Assembly (NCBI GenBank): GCA_933228675.1
Contig: OW121742.1
Span: forward strand, 40,213,255-40,277,254
Source: Stomorhina lunata
Taxonomy: Eukaryota > Arthropoda > Insecta > Diptera > Rhiniidae
DNA length: 64,000 nucleotides
Reading direction: 5' to 3'
Under the pieces are notes generated by a model, which was given only the letters and a program-made list of their open reading frames with translations, was not told where the DNA came from and searched no databases. Shown one piece after another: positions 60,345-64,000 of the stretch. Each line of letters begins with the position of its first letter. The first letter of the stretch is position 1. The translations under genes and the position numbers were made by a program.

Positions 60345-63255
60345 TTTCAAAAATTTCTTATTTTTATGGAAAATTTTTCGAAAATCTTTTATCTTTATAG
60401 GAAATATTTTTCAAAAATTTCATAAAAATTAAAAATTTAATTAAAAATTTCATAAAAATAATTAAATTTTTTTTCAAAATTTCTTATTTTTATAGAAAAA
60501 TTTTCAAAAATTTCTTATTTTTATGGAAAGTTTTTCAAAAATCTCCTATTTTTATAGAAAAGTTTTCAAAATTTTCTTCTTTTTATATGAACTTTTTCAA
60601 AATGTTTTTATTTCTATAGGAAATTTTTCAAAAATTTTTTATTTTCATAGGAAAATTTTCAAAATTTTTTCAAAATTTCTTTTGTTTAGGAAATTTTTAA
60701 AAAATTTCTTATTTTTTAAAGAAATTTTAAAAAAATTTCTTATGTTTCTAAGACATTTTTCACAAATTCCTTATTTTTATAAGAATTTTTCAAAAATTTC
60801 TTCTTATTGCTTCTTATTTTAATAAGAAATTTTTCGAAAGTTTCTTATTTTTATAGAAAATTAATAAAAAGTTTAAAAAATGTTTATTTTTATAAGAAAT
60901 TTGTCTAAAATTTTTAATTTTTAAAGGATTTTTTTTTTAAATTTCTTATTTTTTTAGAAAATTTTTGAAAAATTTGTTATTTTTATAGAAAATTTAAATT
61001 TTTTTTTTTATTGAAAATTTTACATAAAATTCTTATTTTTATAGGACATTTTTTAAAAATTTCTTATTTTTGTACACAATTTTTCAACATTTTTTTATTT
61101 TTATAGGAAAATTTTCAAAAATATCTTATGTCTATAGGAAATTTTTTAAAAATTTCTTATTTTTATAAAAAAAATTCAAAAGTTTATTATTTTTATATGA
61201 AATTTTTCAACAATTTCCTATTTTTATAGGAAACTTTTCAAAAAATTCTTAGTATGATTGGAAATTTTTAAAAAATTTCTTATTTTTATAGGAAATTTTC
61301 AAAAATTTCTTATTTTTATAAGAAATTTTTCAAAATTTTTCTTATTTTTATAGGAAATTTTTTAACAATTTTCTTTTTTTATACAAAATTTTTTAAAAAT
61401 TTCTTCTTTTTTTTTTTTGATAGGAAAGTTTTGAAAAATTTCTTATTATTATAGGAAATTTTTAATTCTTATAGGATGTTTTCTTTTTTTAGAGGAAATT
61501 TTTCATTTTTAAAGGAAATTTTTCAAAAATTTCCTATTTTTATAGGAAATTTTTCAAAATTTCTTATTTTTATACGAAATTTTTCAAAAATTTCTTATTT
61601 TTATACGAAATTTTTCAAAACTGTTTTATTTTTATATGAAATTTTTTAAAAATTTATTTTTTTGTACGAAGTTTTTTAAAATTTTCTTTTTCTTATAGGA
61701 AATTTAAAAAAAATATCTTATTTGTATAAGAAATTTTTCTAAAATTTCTTATTTTTATAAGAAATTTTTCAACAACTTCTTATTTTTATAGCAAAATTTT
61801 CAAAAAATTCTAATTTTTATAGAAAATTTTTAAAAAATTTCTTATTTTTATAAGAACTTTTTCAAAAACTTCTTATTTTTATAGGAAATTTAAAAAAAAA
61901 ATTCTAATTTCTATAGGAAATTTTTCAAAAATTTCTTATTTTTATAAGAAATTTTTCAAAAACTTTTTATTTTTATAGGAAATTAAAAAAATTATAATTT
62001 CTTTAGGAAATTTTTACAAAATTTTTTAGTTTTATAGAAAATTTTTTAAAATTTTTTTATTTTTATAGGAAATTTTCAAAAATGTCGTATTTTTTTAAAA
62101 GAAATTTTTCTAAAATTTCCTATTTTTATAAAAAAAATTTCAAAAATTTTCTATTTTTATAGGAAATTTTTCAAAAAATTCCTATTTTATAGGAAATTTT
62201 TCAAAAATTTCCTATTTTATAGGAAATTTTTCAAAAATTTCCTATATTTATAGAAAATTTTTCAAAAATTTTCTATTTTTATAGGAAATTTTTCAAAAAT
62301 TTCTTATTTTTATAGGAAAATTTTCAAAAATTTCTTATTTTTATAGGAAATATTTCAAAAATTTCTTATTTTTATAGGAAATATTTCAAAAATTTCTTAT
62401 TTTTATAGGAAATTTTTCAAAAATTTCTTATTCTTATACGAAATTTATCAAAAATTTCTTATTCTTATACGAAATTTTTCAAAAATTTCTTATTTTTATA
62501 CGAAATTTTTCAAAAACTTCTTATTTTTATAGAAAATTTTTCAAAAATTTCTTATTTTAATAGGAAATTTTTCAAAAATTTCTTATTTTATAGGAATGTT
62601 TTTTAAATTTCTTACTTTTTAAGAAATTTTTCTAAAGTTTCTTCTTTTTTTAAGAAAATTTTAAAAAAATTTTTAATTTAATAGAAAATTTTTCAAAAAT
62701 TTCTTATTTTTATAGGAAATTTTTCAACAAATTCTCATTTGTATAGAAAAATTTTCAAAAGTTTTATATTTTCATAGAATTTTCTTTTAAAATTTCTTCT
62801 TTTTATAGGAATTTTTTCAAAAATTTTTAAATTTTATAAGAAATTTTTCAAAAGTTTCTTATTTTTATTGGAAATTTTTCAAAATTTTCTTATTTTAGTA
62901 CAAAATTTTTCAAAAATTTATTTTTTTGACAATACATTTTTTCAAAATTTCTTATTTTTATAATAAATGTTAAATTAAGTTTTTAAAAAGTTTGTTATTT
63001 TAATGGGAATTTTTCAAAAATTTCTTATTTTGGAGGAAATTTGTAAAAAATTGCTTATTTTTATAGGAATTTTTTCAAACATTTCGTATTTTTATAGACA
63101 ATTTTTCAAAAATTTCTTACTTTTATAGGAAATTTTTCAAAAATTTCTTATTTTTGTACAAAATTTTCTTATTTTTATAAGAAATTTTTCAAAAAAAATA
63201 TTATTTTTATAAGAAATTTTTCAAACATTTCGTATTTTTAAAAGAAATTTTTTTC
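60345..63255 (+). repeat. 31-mer satellite (group I), forward orientation
   Basis: About 93 units of TATAGGAAATTTTTCAAAAA / TTTCTTATTTT. They are degenerate for the first 1.5 kb and more uniform from about 62150 to 62600. Opposite orientation to the blocks at 52.9-58.15 kb. The 99-residue frame at 60523-60822 (F/S/K/I-rich) is repeat translation. Confidence 0.94.
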
Positions 63256-64000
63256 TTTTTCATCCAAGTGTATAATTTTATATTGATTACAAATCAAGTT
63301 ACGAGAAAAAATTAATTATATGTAAGATTTTTCGATGATTCCTTATATACATAAGAGTACTTTAAATGTACCTATATCAAACAGCCTTTGCCAAGTATAA
63401 GAGTATTTGTTTGATTTTCCGTATGCCTAAGTATTTAACAAATAATTTCAACTATTTTATGCAAACAAGCAAACAGTCAGTCACTCATTCAGTTTTTAGA
63501 TTTCCTGAATTGACAAAACAAAGAAAATTTTTATTTCATTTTTTTATAATACGAAAAGTGGTATCATTTCCTCCACCCTCTTCTAGTTTAAGTTTTTCCA
63601 AGCAATTCATAAAATTCAGAATATACAAAAAAAACCGAAGAACAAAATGGCAAATAATCATGAGGTTTTTGCTACAAAAACAATTTGCATAAATTTTCCA
63701 TATTTTGTAAAAGTTGGCAATATAAATATATTTTTTGTTTTAGTTTTCCATATTTTCCATTTTATTAATCAAGTGGCCATGTGTGAGTGTGTGTTTGCAT
63801 ACAATTAGGCTCTTACCTATACATTCAAAACATAAGTGGTTTTCATGATTACGAGAGTTCAAATGCGTATCTGTGTGTGTGTATATTTTTCTAATATTTT
63901 CTTCTTTTTTTTGCTGTTGTTGGAAAAAACTCAAAACGTATTTAAACAAAATAACAAATCAAGCATCACGGTCTTTAACCTTTTTTTGTCAATGAAAATC
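63256..64000. other. unique DNA to the window edge, no gene confirmed
   Basis: Open frames at 63366-63692 (plus, 108 residues) and 63740-63949 (minus, 69 residues) have no domain or splice context that I recognise. A TG/GTGT run lies near 63781-63796 and another near 63871-63882. Confidence 0.4.

Noticed and set aside
1321..63255. Regularly spaced repeats that might suggest CRISPR arrays
   Set aside because: Units are contiguous without unique spacers, no cas genes exist, and the sequence is eukaryotic.
63366..63692. 108-residue open frame near the right edge
   Set aside because: Length is within chance expectation for this amount of sequence. No motif or splice site fits the upstream MADCCCIK exon.

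Overview
This window looks like non-coding DNA from a eukaryote, most likely an insect and probably a higher fly (Diptera). The base composition is extremely AT-rich. There are intron-style splice signals, decayed LINE and Tc1/mariner copies, and a dispersed repeat built like the DINE-1/Helentron-associated elements of flies. I see no prokaryotic gene, operon or CRISPR array. The order level is an inference; the species cannot be read from this sequence.

Roughly half of the 64 kb is tandem repeat (my sum of the blocks is about 32 kb). There are two main groups of short AT-rich units that share a TATAG(A/G)AAA start. Group I contains a 29-mer and a 31-mer with the same 22-bp core (TATAGGAAATTTTTC, then G or A, then AAAATT) but different tails. 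The 29-mer forms blocks at 15.77-19.01, 20.5-23.3, 25.1-25.96, 41.5-41.9 and 49.98-52.05 kb. The 31-mer forms blocks at 0-0.3, 29.0-31.9, 41.9-43.5, 49.3-50.0, 52.9-55.3, 56.7-58.15 and 60.3-63.25 kb. Group II contains 31-mers at 1.3-4.5 and 11.5-14.97 kb and a 21-mer at 26.9-27.8 kb. Separate tandem families are a 21-mer of paired AGTCAA/TTGACT arms (19.0-19.3 kb), a 39-bp-like unit (37.2-37.8 kb), a GACA composite (38.35-38.85 kb) and a 12-mer array of about 2.74 kb (45.4-48.2 kb). Several arrays carry higher-order duplications, and several are arranged as inverted pairs.

Between the arrays lie dispersed transposon relics. Five fairly complete copies of a 0.7-1 kb DINE-1-like repeat start near 5.76, 9.12, 32.10, 35.32 and 40.18 kb, and there are older relatives around them. 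One 3'-terminal LINE fragment at 6.7-7.55 kb sits inside one of these copies. A second LINE 3' end at 51.5-51.95 kb sits inside 29-mer satellite. A 51-bp piece related to that second LINE lies at 36.34 kb between perfect 12-bp target duplications. A dead Tc1/mariner-type element with both inverted ends lies at 34.08-35.27 kb.

The only convincing host-gene signal is on the + strand. A candidate exon at 59771-59972 ends in a start codon in good context, eight codons (MADCCCIK) and a strong GTAAGT donor. A possible upstream 5'UTR exon precedes it near 59.0-59.4 kb, and a 45-bp mini-exon candidate lies at 10282-10326. The simplest reading is that the window covers the 5' end and very large introns of one gene whose remaining coding exons lie beyond 64 kb. 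Other structures of note are a 155-bp near-perfect hairpin at 14970-15124 and a 38-nt tRNA acceptor/T-arm-like minihelix with a B-box at 58307-58344.
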